Below, piece after piece: positions 48,070 through 57,690 of a stretch of DNA of 64,000 bases. The DNA is from Escherichia ruysiae (GTDB lineage: Bacteria; Pseudomonadota; Gammaproteobacteria; Enterobacterales; Enterobacteriaceae). A program made the translations under genes and the position numbers. The stretch lies in assembly GCF_902498915.1 (NCBI RefSeq), contig NZ_CABVLQ010000001.1; one strand, 5' to 3'. The notes beneath the pieces were generated by a model that had not been told where the DNA came from, did not search any database, and saw only the letters and a program-made list of their open reading frames with translations. Position 1 is the first letter of the stretch, and every line of letters starts with the position of its first letter.

Positions 48070-48118
48070 TGCTGGAAAAACCTTGTTGAGAGTGTTTGCT
48101 AAACCGTACCGTCAACCA

Positions 48119-48577
48119 TTATTGGCCGCAGCACTTTTTAAATTTTTTACCTGAACCACAAGGGCAGGGATCGTTGCGGCCAAACTGTGGACGTGTACCG
48201 TCAATATAGTACCACTGACCGTTTTCTTTCAAAAATCGCGAACGTTCAATTATCGCTCCTGTTTTACCCTGTTCGGCAAATCGAGCAACGAAGCTAACAT
48301 AACCTACGTTATCTCCTTCGTGATATGAACGCTCAAATACGGTCAGCCCTAACCATTCGGTATGCGCAAATCCGGCAATCAATTCGGCACGTAACGCCGC
48401 TGCGCCACAGGACGGATGCCAGGTCTTAATTAAATAATCTGCGTCCTGCATCACAAAAGCGCAGTAACGCGAACGCATGAGATGTTCTGGATCAGGTGCG
48501 ACCTTTTCACCAGACACATAACGGTGGCAACATAGGCTATACTCGACAGCACTACCACAGGGACAAAGCTCAGACAC
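48119..48577 (-). CDS. ychJ: YchJ, SEC-C motif protein
   Basis: 152 residues with a GTG start at 48577, preceded by AGGGAGAT; the longer frame adds seven codons without reason. SEC-C zinc motifs occur at both ends: ELCPCGSAVEYSLCC and NDPCPCGSGKKFKKCCG. Between them is an NTF2-like region. The function is unknown; SEC-C motifs bind zinc and sometimes ribosomes or SecB. Confidence 0.93.
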   Translation of the reverse strand: MSELCPCGSAVEYSLCCHRYVSGEKVAPDPEHLMRSRYCAFVMQDADYLIKTWHPSCGAAALRAELIAGFAHTEWLGLTVFERSYHEGDNVGYVSFVARFAEQGKTGAIIERSRFLKENGQWYYIDGTRPQFGRNDPCPCGSGKKFKKCCGQ

Positions 48578-48689
48578 AAATAATCTCCCTGGAAACAATA
48601 ACGGCGTATTAATCGCCTGCGTAGCACTATGTTAACCGAGCAGTAGCGATGTGGCTACGGCTGCATTCCAGGGGAAGCCTTCAGGAACA

Positions 48690-49601
48690 ATGAGAAAGAT
48701 AAAAATAGGGCTGGCGCTAGGATCTGGCGCGGCGCGAGGATGGTCGCATATTGGCGTCATTAACGCGCTTAAAAAAATGGGCATTGAAATAGATATCGTC
48801 GCTGGATGTTCAATCGGTTCGCTGGTGGGCGCTGCTTTTGCATGCGATCGCCTGACCGCGCTTGAACAGTGGGTTACCTCTTTTAGCTATTGGGATGTTT
48901 TACGGCTGATGGATCTTTCCTGGCAGCGGGGTGGATTGTTGCGTGGTGAGCGTGTGTTCAACCAGTACCGCGAAATAATGCCGGAAACAGAGATCGAAAA
49001 TTGTTCACGCCGTTTCGCTGCGGTTGCCACTAATTTAAGCACGGGGCGAGAACTCTGGTTTACCGAAGGCGACCTCCATCTTGCTATTCGTGCATCATGC
49101 AGCATCCCCGGCCTGATGGCGCCGGTCGCTCATAACGGCTATTGGCTGGTTGATGGCGCAGTTGTTAATCCGATTCCTATTTCCCTCACGCGTGCGATGG
49201 GCGCTGATATTGTGATTGCGGTCGATCTGCAGCACGATGCTCATTTAATGCAACAAGATCTCCTTTCATTTAATGTCAGTGAAGATAATGGCGAGAACGA
49301 CGATCCTCTCCCGTGGCATGCGCGTCTGAAAGAACGATTAGGCAGTATAACGGCACGTCGGGCAGTGACTGCGCCAACCGCAACAGAGATTATGACCACG
49401 TCTATCCAGGTGCTGGAAAACCGTCTTAAACGAAACCGTATGGCTGGGGATCCGCCTGATATTCTGATTCAACCTTTATGCCCGCAGATATCCACTCTGG
49501 ATTTTCATCGTGCAAATGCTGCCATTGCGGCAGGACAATTAGCGGTAGAGAAGAAAATGGATGAACTTTTACCGCTGGTTCGAACCAACGTTTTGACCTG
49601 A
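48690..49601 (+). CDS. rssA: Patatin-like phospholipase family protein RssA
   Basis: 303 residues from the ATG at 48690. The nucleophile elbow is AGCSIGSLVG (Ser about 41), the oxyanion motif is GSGAARGW, and the second dyad residue is in LVDGAVVNP. It forms an operon with rssB but its substrate is unknown. The C-terminus is RTNVLT, two residues beyond the K-12 end as I remember it. Confidence 0.93.
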   Translation: MRKIKIGLALGSGAARGWSHIGVINALKKMGIEIDIVAGCSIGSLVGAAFACDRLTALEQWVTSFSYWDVLRLMDLSWQRGGLLRGERVFNQYREIMPETEIENCSRRFAAVATNLSTGRELWFTEGDLHLAIRASCSIPGLMAPVAHNGYWLVDGAVVNPIPISLTRAMGADIVIAVDLQHDAHLMQQDLLSFNVSEDNGENDDPLPWHARLKERLGSITARRAVTAPTATEIMTTSIQVLENRLKRNRMAGDPPDILIQPLCPQISTLDFHRANAAIAAGQLAVEKKMDELLPLVRTNVLT

Positions 49602-49687
49602 TTTTTTATCTACACTTAAGTTAATTCTGACAGGCACTGATGGCAATAGCATGTCACTATTGAATAAAGCCAGTCAGGGGAGAGAAC

Positions 49688-50701
49688 ATGACGCAGCCAT
49701 TGGTCGGAAAACAGATTCTCATAGTTGAAGATGAGCCAGTCTTTCGCTCGCTTCTGGATTCATGGTTTTCCTCATTGGGAGCAACAACAGTACTGGCGGC
49801 TGATGGGGTGGATGCCCTTGAGCTACTGGGAGGTTTTACACCCGATCTGATGATATGTGATATTGCAATGCCAAGAATGAACGGCTTAAAACTGCTGGAA
49901 CATATACGCAACCGGGGAGACCAAACCCCGGTTCTGGTGATTTCTGCTACGGAAAATATGGCAGATATTGCGAAAGCATTACGGCTGGGTGTGGAAGATG
50001 TTTTGCTGAAACCAGTTAAAGATCTTAATCGCTTGCGTGAGATGGTTTTTGCTTGCCTGTATCCCAGCATGTTTAACTCCAGGGTTGAGGAAGAAGAAAG
50101 GCTTTTTCGCGATTGGGATGCAATGGTCGATAATCCGACAGCCGCCGCGAAATTATTGCAAGAATTACAACCACCGGTTCAGCAGGAGATTTCCCATTGT
50201 CGGGTTAATTATCGCCAACTCGTTGCTGTTGATAAACCTGGTCTGGTACTTGATATTGCTGCACTTTCGGAAAACGATCTGGCTTTTTATTGCCTTGATG
50301 TAACCCGTGCTGGACATAATGGCGTCCTTGCAGCCTTGTTATTACGTGCGTTGTTTAATGGCTTATTACAGGAACAGCTTGCGCACCAGAATCAACCTTT
50401 GCCTGAGTTAGGCGCGTTATTGAAGCAGGTAAACCATTTACTACGCCAGGCCAATCTGCCCGGTCAATTTCCTCTATTAGTCGGCTATTATCATCGTGAA
50501 TTAAAAAATCTCATTCTGGTATCCGCAGGCTTGAATGCGACGTTGAATGCGGGTGAACACCAGATTCAAATCAGTAATGGCGTTCCGTTAGGAACATTAG
50601 GCAACACTTATTTGAATCAATTGAGTCAGAGATGTGATGCCTGGCAATGCCAAATTTGGGGCGCTGGTGGAAGGCTACGTTTGATGCTGTCTGCGAATTG
50701 A
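49688..50701 (+). CDS. rssB: RssB, adaptor for sigma-S proteolysis
   Basis: 337 residues: a receiver domain (1-125, phospho-Asp in DLMICDIAMPRMNG, D58) and a degenerate PP2C-type phosphatase domain (about 140-335). It delivers RpoS to ClpXP. Its level and phosphorylation set sigma-S stability. It follows rssA by 86 bp, with AGGGGAGAG before the ATG. Confidence 0.97.
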   Translation: MTQPLVGKQILIVEDEPVFRSLLDSWFSSLGATTVLAADGVDALELLGGFTPDLMICDIAMPRMNGLKLLEHIRNRGDQTPVLVISATENMADIAKALRLGVEDVLLKPVKDLNRLREMVFACLYPSMFNSRVEEEERLFRDWDAMVDNPTAAAKLLQELQPPVQQEISHCRVNYRQLVAVDKPGLVLDIAALSENDLAFYCLDVTRAGHNGVLAALLLRALFNGLLQEQLAHQNQPLPELGALLKQVNHLLRQANLPGQFPLLVGYYHRELKNLILVSAGLNATLNAGEHQIQISNGVPLGTLGNTYLNQLSQRCDAWQCQIWGAGGRLRLMLSAN

Positions 50702-50902
50702 GCAAACGATAATTTGGGATAAAATTGCATTACCTGCTAATGTCTGCTGGTGGTACTATCGTCGCCATTCGTATAAGTAATTGTCTTAATTATGTTAACT
50801 CGCTTCCTTTTCGGAACCAGGCGTCGCCAGGGTACTGATATACTGGGATGTGATACAGAAATATGAACACGTTCAATACACGAACAGTCCAGGAGAATTT
50901 AA

Positions 50903-51811
50903 ATGGCTGCCATTAACACGAAAGTCAAAAAAGCCGTTATCCCCGTAGCGGGATTAGGAACCAGGATGTTGCCGGCGACGAAAGCTATCCCGAAAGAGAT
51001 GCTACCGCTTGTCGATAAGCCATTAATTCAATACGTCGTGAATGAATGTATTGCGGCGGGTATTACTGAAATTGTGCTGGTGACTCACTCATCGAAAAAC
51101 TCTATTGAAAACCACTTTGATACCAGTTTTGAACTGGAAGCAATGCTGGAAAAACGTGTAAAACGTCAGCTGCTTGATGAAGTGCAGTCTATTTGCCCGC
51201 CGCACGTGACTATTATGCAAGTTCGTCAGGGGCTGGCGAAAGGTTTAGGGCACGCAGTATTGTGTGCTCACCCGGTAGTTGGTGATGAACCTGTGGCTGT
51301 TATTTTGCCTGACGTTATTCTGGATGAATATGAATCCGATTTGTCGCAGGATAACCTCGCAGAGATGATCCGCCGCTTTGATGAAACTGGCCATAGTCAG
51401 ATCATGGTTGAGCCTGTTGCTGATGTGACTGCATACGGTGTTGTGGATTGCAAAGGTGTGGATTTAGCGCCTGGTGAAAGTGTACCGATGGTCGGTGTAG
51501 TAGAAAAACCGAAAGCAGATGTTGCACCGTCTAATCTCGCTATTGTTGGTCGTTACGTACTTAGCGCCGATATTTGGCCGCTGCTGGCAAAAACTCCTCC
51601 GGGAGCAGGCGATGAAATTCAACTTACCGATGCTATTGATATGCTGATCGAAAAAGAAACGGTTGAAGCCTATCACATGAAAGGGAAGAGCCATGACTGC
51701 GGTAATAAATTAGGTTACATGCAGGCTTTCGTTGAATACGGTATTCGTCACAACTCGCTGGGTGCTGAATTTAAAGCCTGGCTTGAAGAAGAGATGGGCA
51801 TTAAGAAGTAA
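50903..51811 (+). CDS. galU: UTP-glucose-1-phosphate uridylyltransferase
   Basis: 302 residues. The nucleotide-binding motif is AGLGTRMLPATKAIPKEMLP, and the catalytic-site region includes VVEKPKAD. It makes UDP-glucose for LPS core, trehalose, galactose metabolism and osmoregulated glucans. AGGAG precedes the ATG. It is convergent with hns. Confidence 0.97.
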   Translation: MAAINTKVKKAVIPVAGLGTRMLPATKAIPKEMLPLVDKPLIQYVVNECIAAGITEIVLVTHSSKNSIENHFDTSFELEAMLEKRVKRQLLDEVQSICPPHVTIMQVRQGLAKGLGHAVLCAHPVVGDEPVAVILPDVILDEYESDLSQDNLAEMIRRFDETGHSQIMVEPVADVTAYGVVDCKGVDLAPGESVPMVGVVEKPKADVAPSNLAIVGRYVLSADIWPLLAKTPPGAGDEIQLTDAIDMLIEKETVEAYHMKGKSHDCGNKLGYMQAFVEYGIRHNSLGAEFKAWLEEEMGIKK

Positions 51812-51836
51812 CACCAATAGCGGTGTTTTCTACGAA

Positions 51837-51867
51837 ACGGCATTGAGTTATCAATGCCGTTTTTTTA
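51837..51867 (+). terminator. Terminator of galU
   Basis: ACGGCATTGA / TCAATGCCGT hairpin with a T7 run. Confidence 0.9.
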
Positions 51868-51904
51868 TAGCTTATTCTTATTGGATAGTCTTAAAACGGA
51901 CAAT

Positions 51905-51930
51905 AAAAAATCCCGCCAATGGCGGGATTT
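51905..51930 (-). terminator. Terminator of hns
   Basis: On the minus strand TCCCGCC-ATT-GGCGGGA followed by TTTTTT. Confidence 0.9.
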
Positions 51931-51957
51931 TAAGCGAGCGTAATCTAAAAAAGATTA

Positions 51958-52368
51958 TTACTTGATCAGGAAATCGTCGAGGGATTTACCTTGCTCATCC
52001 ATTGCTTTTTTGATTACAGCCGGAGTACGACCCTGACCAGTCCAGGTTTTGGTTTCGCCGTTCTCGTCAACGTAGCTATATTTAGCTGGACGCTGTGCGC
52101 GTTTAGCTTTGGTGCCAGATTTAACAGCAGCCATGCTATTCAGCAGTTCGTTCGGGTCGATACCGTCAGCGATCAGCATTTCACGATATTGTTGCAGTTT
52201 ACGAGTGCGTTCTTCAACTTCAGCAGCAGCCGCACTTTCTTCTTCGCGACGCTCGTTAACAACTACTTCTAATTTTTCCAGCATTTCTTCCAGCGTTTCA
52301 AGTGTACATTCTCTTGCTTGCGCACGAAGAGTACGGATGTTGTTCAGAATTTTAAGTGCTTCGCTCAT
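51958..52368 (-). CDS. hns: DNA-binding global silencer H-NS
   Basis: 136 residues. The coiled-coil oligomerisation domain (about 1-64) and second dimerisation site are followed by a linker and a C-terminal AT-hook-like DNA-binding motif TWTGQGRTPAVIKKAM. It silences AT-rich and acquired genes. The frame ends DFLIK then two stop codons (TAA TAA); K-12 ends DFLIKQ, so the last codon appears to have become a stop. The missing Gln is outside the DNA-binding loop, so function is likely kept. Confidence 0.96.
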   Translation of the reverse strand: MSEALKILNNIRTLRAQARECTLETLEEMLEKLEVVVNERREEESAAAAEVEERTRKLQQYREMLIADGIDPNELLNSMAAVKSGTKAKRAQRPAKYSYVDENGETKTWTGQGRTPAVIKKAMDEQGKSLDDFLIK

Positions 52369-52970
52369 TGTAGTAATCTCAAACTTATATTGGGGTGGTT
52401 TGTTGAGGTAATAATAGAGCCTTAAATTCAGTTGTGCAATAGCCAGGAATGTAAGGAATTCAAAATTGTTCTTTATTTTGTGCCACCAATAAATATCTTT
52501 TCATAAAATTAGCCAGAAAAGATGCGGCATATAGCCCTATTTGCACCGATGATTTCGCATCATCTAAGGTTAAAACTTCCTGATTCATGTCACATTTTAT
52601 GTAGGGATTAACACGCGCTGACGTCTTTTACTCTTCGGTATTAGTCATGTTTACAAAAAATCCGCTATTAAGAGAATGATGAAAAGAAGAACAGTCGCAA
52701 TAAGTGCAGGGACATCGTATTGCCGTATCCTGGAGGTCAACAGAGGGTTATTACTTGTGCAACAAGTTAAAGAGTGTGAATAGTTACCAGGAGTCATTTA
52801 CGCGGTTATAACAAGCAATACAGACACAATGATAGCTCTGAAGGATTATGTCATCCTTCTTAAGGAATGATGTATATACGCTCTTCTGCGTGTACTGTTG
52901 CGCTGTAAAACTGGCGAATTATGATAAACTTCAGCCAACTTTATTTCATATCATTGAGGGCCTGTGGCTG
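52369..52970. other. hns-tdk divergent intergenic region
   Basis: 602 bp without a convincing gene. The left part carries the hns promoter and AT-rich sequence suited to H-NS autoregulation and bending. The right part must hold the tdk promoter. An open frame extends the tdk frame upstream to 52848 but has no start context. I see no repeats or RNA gene. Confidence 0.6.
52411..52439 (-). promoter_or_regulatory. hns promoter
   Basis: On the minus strand TTGCAC, a 17-base spacer, then TATTAT. The distance to the hns ATG is about 40 bp. Confidence 0.7.
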
Positions 52971-53588
52971 ATGGCACAGCTATATTTCTACTATTCCGCA
53001 ATGAACGCGGGGAAGTCTACGGCATTGCTGCAATCTTCATACAATTACCAGGAACGCGGTATGCGGACTGTCGTATATACGGCGGAAATTGACGATCGTT
53101 TCGGGGCAGGGAAAGTCAGCTCGCGTATAGGTTTGTCATCTCCGGCAAAATTATTTAACCAAAATTCATCATTATTTGATGAGATTCGTGCGGAACATGA
53201 ACAACAGGCAATTCATTGTGTACTGGTTGATGAATGCCAGTTTTTAACCAGACAACAAGTATATGAATTATCGGAGGTTGTCGATCAACTCGATATACCC
53301 GTACTTTGTTATGGCTTACGTACAGATTTTCGCGGTGAATTATTTACCGGCAGTCAATACTTACTGGCATGGTCAGACAAACTGGTCGAATTAAAAACTA
53401 TTTGCTTTTGTGGTCGTAAAGCAAGCATGGTGCTACGTCTTGATCAAGCGGGTAGGCCTTATAACGAAGGCGAACAGGTGGTTATTGGTGGTAATGAGCG
53501 TTACGTCTCGGTTTGCCGTAAACACTATAAAGAAGCGTTAGAAGTCGGTTCTTTGACGGCTATTCAAGAAAGACATCAACACGATTAA
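52971..53588 (+). CDS. tdk: Thymidine kinase
   Basis: 205 residues from the ATG at 52971, the K-12 length. The P-loop is YYSAMNAGKSTALL, the Walker B-like segment is CVLVDECQFL, and zinc Cys are in TICFCGRKA and SVCRKH. It salvages thymidine to dTMP. The ribosome site is weak, GAGGG at 12 bases. Confidence 0.96.
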   Translation: MAQLYFYYSAMNAGKSTALLQSSYNYQERGMRTVVYTAEIDDRFGAGKVSSRIGLSSPAKLFNQNSSLFDEIRAEHEQQAIHCVLVDECQFLTRQQVYELSEVVDQLDIPVLCYGLRTDFRGELFTGSQYLLAWSDKLVELKTICFCGRKASMVLRLDQAGRPYNEGEQVVIGGNERYVSVCRKHYKEALEVGSLTAIQERHQHD

Positions 53589-53603
53589 TAAGATTTTCTT
53601 TAC

Positions 53604-53635
53604 TGACAGGATGAATCGAGGCCTTTATCCTGTCA
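53604..53635 (+). terminator. Hairpin terminator after tdk
   Basis: TGACAGGAT ... ATCCTGTCA, a 9-bp stem with a 14-base loop and then GTTCGTTTT. Confidence 0.65.
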
Positions 53636-53838
53636 GTTCGTTTTACTAACTTCTTCCGAACCATAATTCTTTCTCTGCTCCTAACCATCGCTAAAACGTA
53701 ACAGAACGATTTAGTGCTTCGTCATCTACGATGTTGAGTCATTTTCAGGTTATCGCGGTTAGTGCGCATTAGATAACAGTATATATGAGCATACTAATGC
53801 AGTTGGGTTATTTGGCTTTGTATAGCGTGTAGCGAAAA

Positions 53839-53865
53839 CAAAAAAACGGCCCCAAAAGGGACCGT
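53839..53865 (-). terminator. Terminator of adhE
   Basis: On the minus strand ACGGTCCC ... GGGCCGT with a TTTTTT run; one base bulge in the stem. Confidence 0.88.
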
Positions 53866-53890
53866 TTATGAGGATGTACAGAGTTACTGA

Positions 53891-56563
53891 TTAAGCGGAT
53901 TTCTTCGCTTTTTTCTCTGCTTTAGCTGGAGCTGCTTCCTTTGCTGCTGGTGCTCCTTCTACGTAATCACGACCATAGTAGGTATCCAGCAGAATCTGTT
54001 TCAGCTCGGAGATCAGCGGGTAACGCGGGTTAGCGCCGGTGCACTGGTCATCGAATGCATCTTCAGACAGTTTATCTACGTTCGCCAGGAAGTCAGCTTC
54101 CTGAACGCCAGCCTCACGGATAGATTTCGGAATACCCAGTTCTGCTTTCAGCGTTTCCAGCCATGCCAGCAGTTTCTCGATCTTCGCAGCAGTACGGTCA
54201 CCCGGTGCGCTCAGACCCAGATGGTCTGCGATTTCAGCATAACGACGACGAGCCTGTGGACGATCGTACTGGCTGAATGCAGTCTGCTTGGTCGGGTTGT
54301 CATTCGCGTTGTAGCGGATAACGTTACAAATCAGCAGGGCGTTGGCCAGACCGTGCGGAATATGGAACTGGGAGCCCAGTTTGTGCGCCATTGAGTGACA
54401 TACACCCAGGAAGGCGTTCGCAAACGCGATACCGGCGATAGTAGCTGCACTGTGAACACGTTCACGCGCTACCGGGTTTTTAGCCCCTTCGTGGTAAGAC
54501 GCTGGCAGATATTCTTTGAGCAGTTTCAGCGCCTGCAGAGCCTGACCATCAGAGAACTCAGATGCCAGTACAGAAACATAAGCTTCCATGGCGTGAGTGA
54601 CTGCGTCCAGACCACCGAAAGCACACAGGGACTTCGGCATATCCATAACCAGGTTGGCGTCAACAATCGCCATATCCGGGGTCAGTGCATAGTCTGCCAG
54701 CGGATATTTCTGACCTGTTGCATCGTCGGTTACAACCGCAAACGGAGTCACTTCAGAACCCGTACCGGAAGTGGTGGTGACGGCGATCATTTTCGCTTTC
54801 ACGCCCATTTTCGGGAACTTGTAGATACGTTTACGGATATCCATAAAGCGCAGCGCCAGTTCTTCAAAGTGGGTTTCCGGATGCTCGTACATAACCCACA
54901 TGATTTTCGCGGCGTCCATCGGGGAACCACCACCCAGCGCGATGATCACGTCTGGCTTGAAGGAGTTTGCCAGTTCTGCACCTTTACGAACGATGCTCAG
55001 TGTCGGGTCAGCTTCAACTTCAAAGAAGACTTCAGTTTCAACGCCGGCAGCTTTCAGTACAGAAGTAATCTGGTCGGCATAACCGTTGTTGAACAGGAAG
55101 CGGTCAGTCACGATGAGCGCACGTTTGTGGCCATCAGTAATCACTTCATCCAGCGCGATTGGCAGTGAGCCACGGCGGAAGTAGATAGATTTCGGAAGTT
55201 TGTGCCACAACATGTTTTCAGCTCGCTTAGCAACGGTTTTCTTGTTGATCAAGTGTTTCGGACCAACGTTTTCAGAGATGGAGTTACCACCCCAGGAACC
55301 ACAACCCAGAGTCAGGGAAGGTGCGAGTTTGAAGTTATACAGGTCACCGATACCACCCTGAGAAGCCGGGGTGTTGATCAGGATACGGGCAGTTTTCATT
55401 TTCTGACCGAAGTAGGCAACGCGTGCCGGTTGGTTATCCTGGTCGGTGTACAGGCAAGAGGTATGACCGATACCGCCCATGGCAACCAGTTTCTCTGCTT
55501 TCTCTACCGCGTCTTCGAAATCTTTTGCACGGTACATTGCCAGCGTCGGGGACAGTTTTTCATGTGCGAACGGTTCGCTTTCATCAACAACGGTCACTTC
55601 ACCAATCAGAATCTTAGTGTTTTCTGGTACAGAGAAGCCCGCCAGTTCAGCAATTTTATAAGCCGGTTGACCAACGATAGCTGCGTTCAGTGCACCGTTT
55701 TTCAGGATAACGTCCTGAACGGCTTTCAGCTCTTTACCCTGCAGCATGTAACCGCCGTGGGTAGCGAAACGTTCACGTACAGCGTCATAAACAGAGTCAA
55801 CAACAACAACAGACTGTTCAGAAGCACAGATTACGCCGTTGTCGAAGGTTTTGGACATCAATACGGATGCAACTGCACGTTTGATATCTGCGGTTTCATC
55901 GATAACAACCGGAGTGTTACCAGCACCTACACCGATTGCCGGTTTACCGGAGCTGTATGCAGCTTTAACCATGCCCGGACCACCAGTCGCGAGGATCAGG
56001 TTAATGTCAGGGTGGTGCATCAGCGCGTTGGACAGTTCAACAGAAGGTTGATCGATCCAGCCAATCAGATCTTTCGGTGCACCAGCAGCGATAGCAGCCT
56101 GCAGAACGATATCAGCAGCTTTGTTAGTTGCATCTTTTGCACGCGGGTGCGGAGAGAAGATAATAGCGTTACGGGTCTTCAGGCTGATCAGCGATTTGAA
56201 GATTGCAGTTGAAGTCGGGTTAGTCGTTGGAACGATACCGCAGATAATACCGATTGGTTCAGCGATAGTGATAGTACCGAAAGTGTCGTCTTCAGACAGA
56301 ACACCACAGGTTTTTTCATCTTTATAGGCGTTGTAGATATATTCAGAAGCAAAGTGGTTTTTAATTACTTTATCTTCGACGATACCCATGCCGGATTCGG
56401 CAACGGCCATTTTCGCGAGTGGGATTCGAGCATCTGCGGCAGCCAGAGCGGCGGCGCGGAAGATTTTATCAACTTGCTCTTGAGTGAAACTGGCATATTC
56501 ACGCTGGGCTTTTTTTACACGCTCTACGAGTGCGTTAAGTTCAGCGACATTAGTAACAGCCAT
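53891..56563 (-). CDS. adhE: Bifunctional aldehyde-alcohol dehydrogenase
   Basis: 890 residues. The N-terminal CoA-acylating aldehyde dehydrogenase (about 1-440) has its active Cys in FDNGVICASEQS (C246). The C-terminal iron alcohol dehydrogenase (about 450-870) has metal ligands in GGLDAVTHAMEA and VCHSMAHKLGSQFHIPHG. It converts acetyl-CoA to ethanol and forms spirosomes. The Ala/Lys-rich tail (PAAKEAAPAKAEKKAKKSA) is one residue shorter than K-12. The upstream region carries Cra and FNR/CRP-like sites. Confidence 0.97.
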   Translation of the reverse strand: MAVTNVAELNALVERVKKAQREYASFTQEQVDKIFRAAALAAADARIPLAKMAVAESGMGIVEDKVIKNHFASEYIYNAYKDEKTCGVLSEDDTFGTITIAEPIGIICGIVPTTNPTSTAIFKSLISLKTRNAIIFSPHPRAKDATNKAADIVLQAAIAAGAPKDLIGWIDQPSVELSNALMHHPDINLILATGGPGMVKAAYSSGKPAIGVGAGNTPVVIDETADIKRAVASVLMSKTFDNGVICASEQSVVVVDSVYDAVRERFATHGGYMLQGKELKAVQDVILKNGALNAAIVGQPAYKIAELAGFSVPENTKILIGEVTVVDESEPFAHEKLSPTLAMYRAKDFEDAVEKAEKLVAMGGIGHTSCLYTDQDNQPARVAYFGQKMKTARILINTPASQGGIGDLYNFKLAPSLTLGCGSWGGNSISENVGPKHLINKKTVAKRAENMLWHKLPKSIYFRRGSLPIALDEVITDGHKRALIVTDRFLFNNGYADQITSVLKAAGVETEVFFEVEADPTLSIVRKGAELANSFKPDVIIALGGGSPMDAAKIMWVMYEHPETHFEELALRFMDIRKRIYKFPKMGVKAKMIAVTTTSGTGSEVTPFAVVTDDATGQKYPLADYALTPDMAIVDANLVMDMPKSLCAFGGLDAVTHAMEAYVSVLASEFSDGQALQALKLLKEYLPASYHEGAKNPVARERVHSAATIAGIAFANAFLGVCHSMAHKLGSQFHIPHGLANALLICNVIRYNANDNPTKQTAFSQYDRPQARRRYAEIADHLGLSAPGDRTAAKIEKLLAWLETLKAELGIPKSIREAGVQEADFLANVDKLSEDAFDDQCTGANPRYPLISELKQILLDTYYGRDYVEGAPAAKEAAPAKAEKKAKKSA

Positions 56564-56787
56564 AATGCTCTCCTGATAATGTTAAACTTTTTTAGTAAAT
56601 CATCTGCTCGAATACGAGAGTATAGTCAGTGTGGTGATGATTTGCTTAACCTATGAAAATCAAAAGCTTACTCGCGCTCACACTCACTGTGATTTACTAA
56701 AAGAGTTTAAACATTAGAGAGACTAATCTCTAATGCGTCACTTCCAGGTGGCGTAAGCAAGATTACTCACTTCTGGGTACTGATTAC

Positions 56788-56801
56788 GTGATCTAGATCA
56801 A
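56788..56801. promoter_or_regulatory. FNR/CRP-like palindrome upstream of adhE
   Basis: GTGAT-CTAG-ATCAA has one mismatch to the FNR consensus TTGAT-N4-ATCAA and also shares the core of the CRP consensus. Confidence 0.55.
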
Positions 56802-56812
56802 AATTCCGCAAA

Positions 56813-56828
56813 GCTGACACCTTTCAGC
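56813..56828. promoter_or_regulatory. Cra site upstream of adhE
   Basis: GCTGACACCTTTCAGC is an imperfect palindrome close to the Cra consensus GCTGAAWCGWTTCAGC. adhE is a known Cra target. Confidence 0.7.
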
Positions 56829-57042
56829 TCCGCTTTTAGCTATAAAAGCTAATAGTTAATAAATTGTAGTATTTATTGTTGGCTACATTAGCATGTTTTG
56901 CACGACTAGATAACAATAATGAATGATAGTAATTTTAAGCGGTTAGGAGGTGAAAAATGCTGCCAAAAGGCGTATTGTCAGCGCGTATTTTTTTACCTTT
57001 GCTTATGGCTAACATTATCCGGCTTTTGCTTCGGAGCTAACC

Positions 57043-57690
57043 GTGATTCAGACACTCTTTGATTTTCCCGTTTACTTTAAATTTTTCATCGGGTTATTTG
57101 CGCTGGTTAACCCGGTTGGGATTATCCCCGTGTTCATCAGTATGACCAGCTATCAGACTGCGGCAGCGAGAAACAAAACAAATCTGACTGCCAACCTGTC
57201 GGTAGCGATTATCTTGTGGATCTCGCTTTTTCTCGGCGACACGATTCTGCAACTTTTTGGAATATCGATTGATTCGTTCCGCATCGCGGGCGGCATACTG
57301 GTGGTTACAATTGCGATGTCGATGATCAGCGGTAAGCTTGGTGAGGATAAACAGAACAAACAAGAGAAATCAGAAACCGCAATTCGAGAAAGCATCGGCG
57401 TTGTACCGCTCGCATTGCCTTTGATGGCAGGGCCAGGGGCGATCAGTTCAACTATCGTTTGGGGAACGCGTTATCACAGCATTGGTTATCTGTTCGGCTT
57501 TTTTGTGGCAATTGCATTGTTTGCTTTATGTTGCTGGGGCTTATTCCGCATGGCACCCTGGCTGGTGCGAGTTCTGCGCCAGACCGGTATAAACGTGATT
57601 ACTCGTATTATGGGGCTGCTGCTGATGGCATTAGGGATTGAATTTATAGTTAATGGAATCAAAGGGATTTTCCCTGGTCTGCTCAATTAA
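57043..57690 (+). CDS. ychE: MarC-family membrane protein YchE
   Basis: 215 residues with a GTG start and six membrane helices. Family motifs: FIGLFALVNPVGIIPVF at the N-terminus and PLALPLMAGPGAISSTI in the middle. MarC proteins are not antibiotic pumps as once thought; the function is unknown. It lies between adhE and opp, with its own terminator. Confidence 0.92.
   Translation: MIQTLFDFPVYFKFFIGLFALVNPVGIIPVFISMTSYQTAAARNKTNLTANLSVAIILWISLFLGDTILQLFGISIDSFRIAGGILVVTIAMSMISGKLGEDKQNKQEKSETAIRESIGVVPLALPLMAGPGAISSTIVWGTRYHSIGYLFGFFVAIALFALCCWGLFRMAPWLVRVLRQTGINVITRIMGLLLMALGIEFIVNGIKGIFPGLLN

Larger units (their letters stand above)
53589..53890. other. tdk-adhE convergent intergenic region
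   Basis: 302 bp. It holds the tdk hairpin on the left and the adhE terminator on the right (53839-53865). The middle, about 200 bp, shows no gene or repeat. Confidence 0.6.
56564..57042. promoter_or_regulatory. adhE-ychE divergent control region
   Basis: 479 bp without a gene. It carries a Cra-like palindrome (56813-56828), an FNR/CRP-like palindrome (56788-56801) and a NarL heptamer TACTGAT (56778-56784), matching the Cra, FNR and NarL inputs known for adhE. The long adhE leader of K-12, cut by RNase III, fits this length. I see no ORF with a good start. Confidence 0.65.

Noticed and set aside
54395..56212. Long antisense frames inside adhE (257 and 336 codons)
   Set aside because: Shadows of the strongly biased adhE codons; composition rich in Cys, Phe and Arg, with no known domain.
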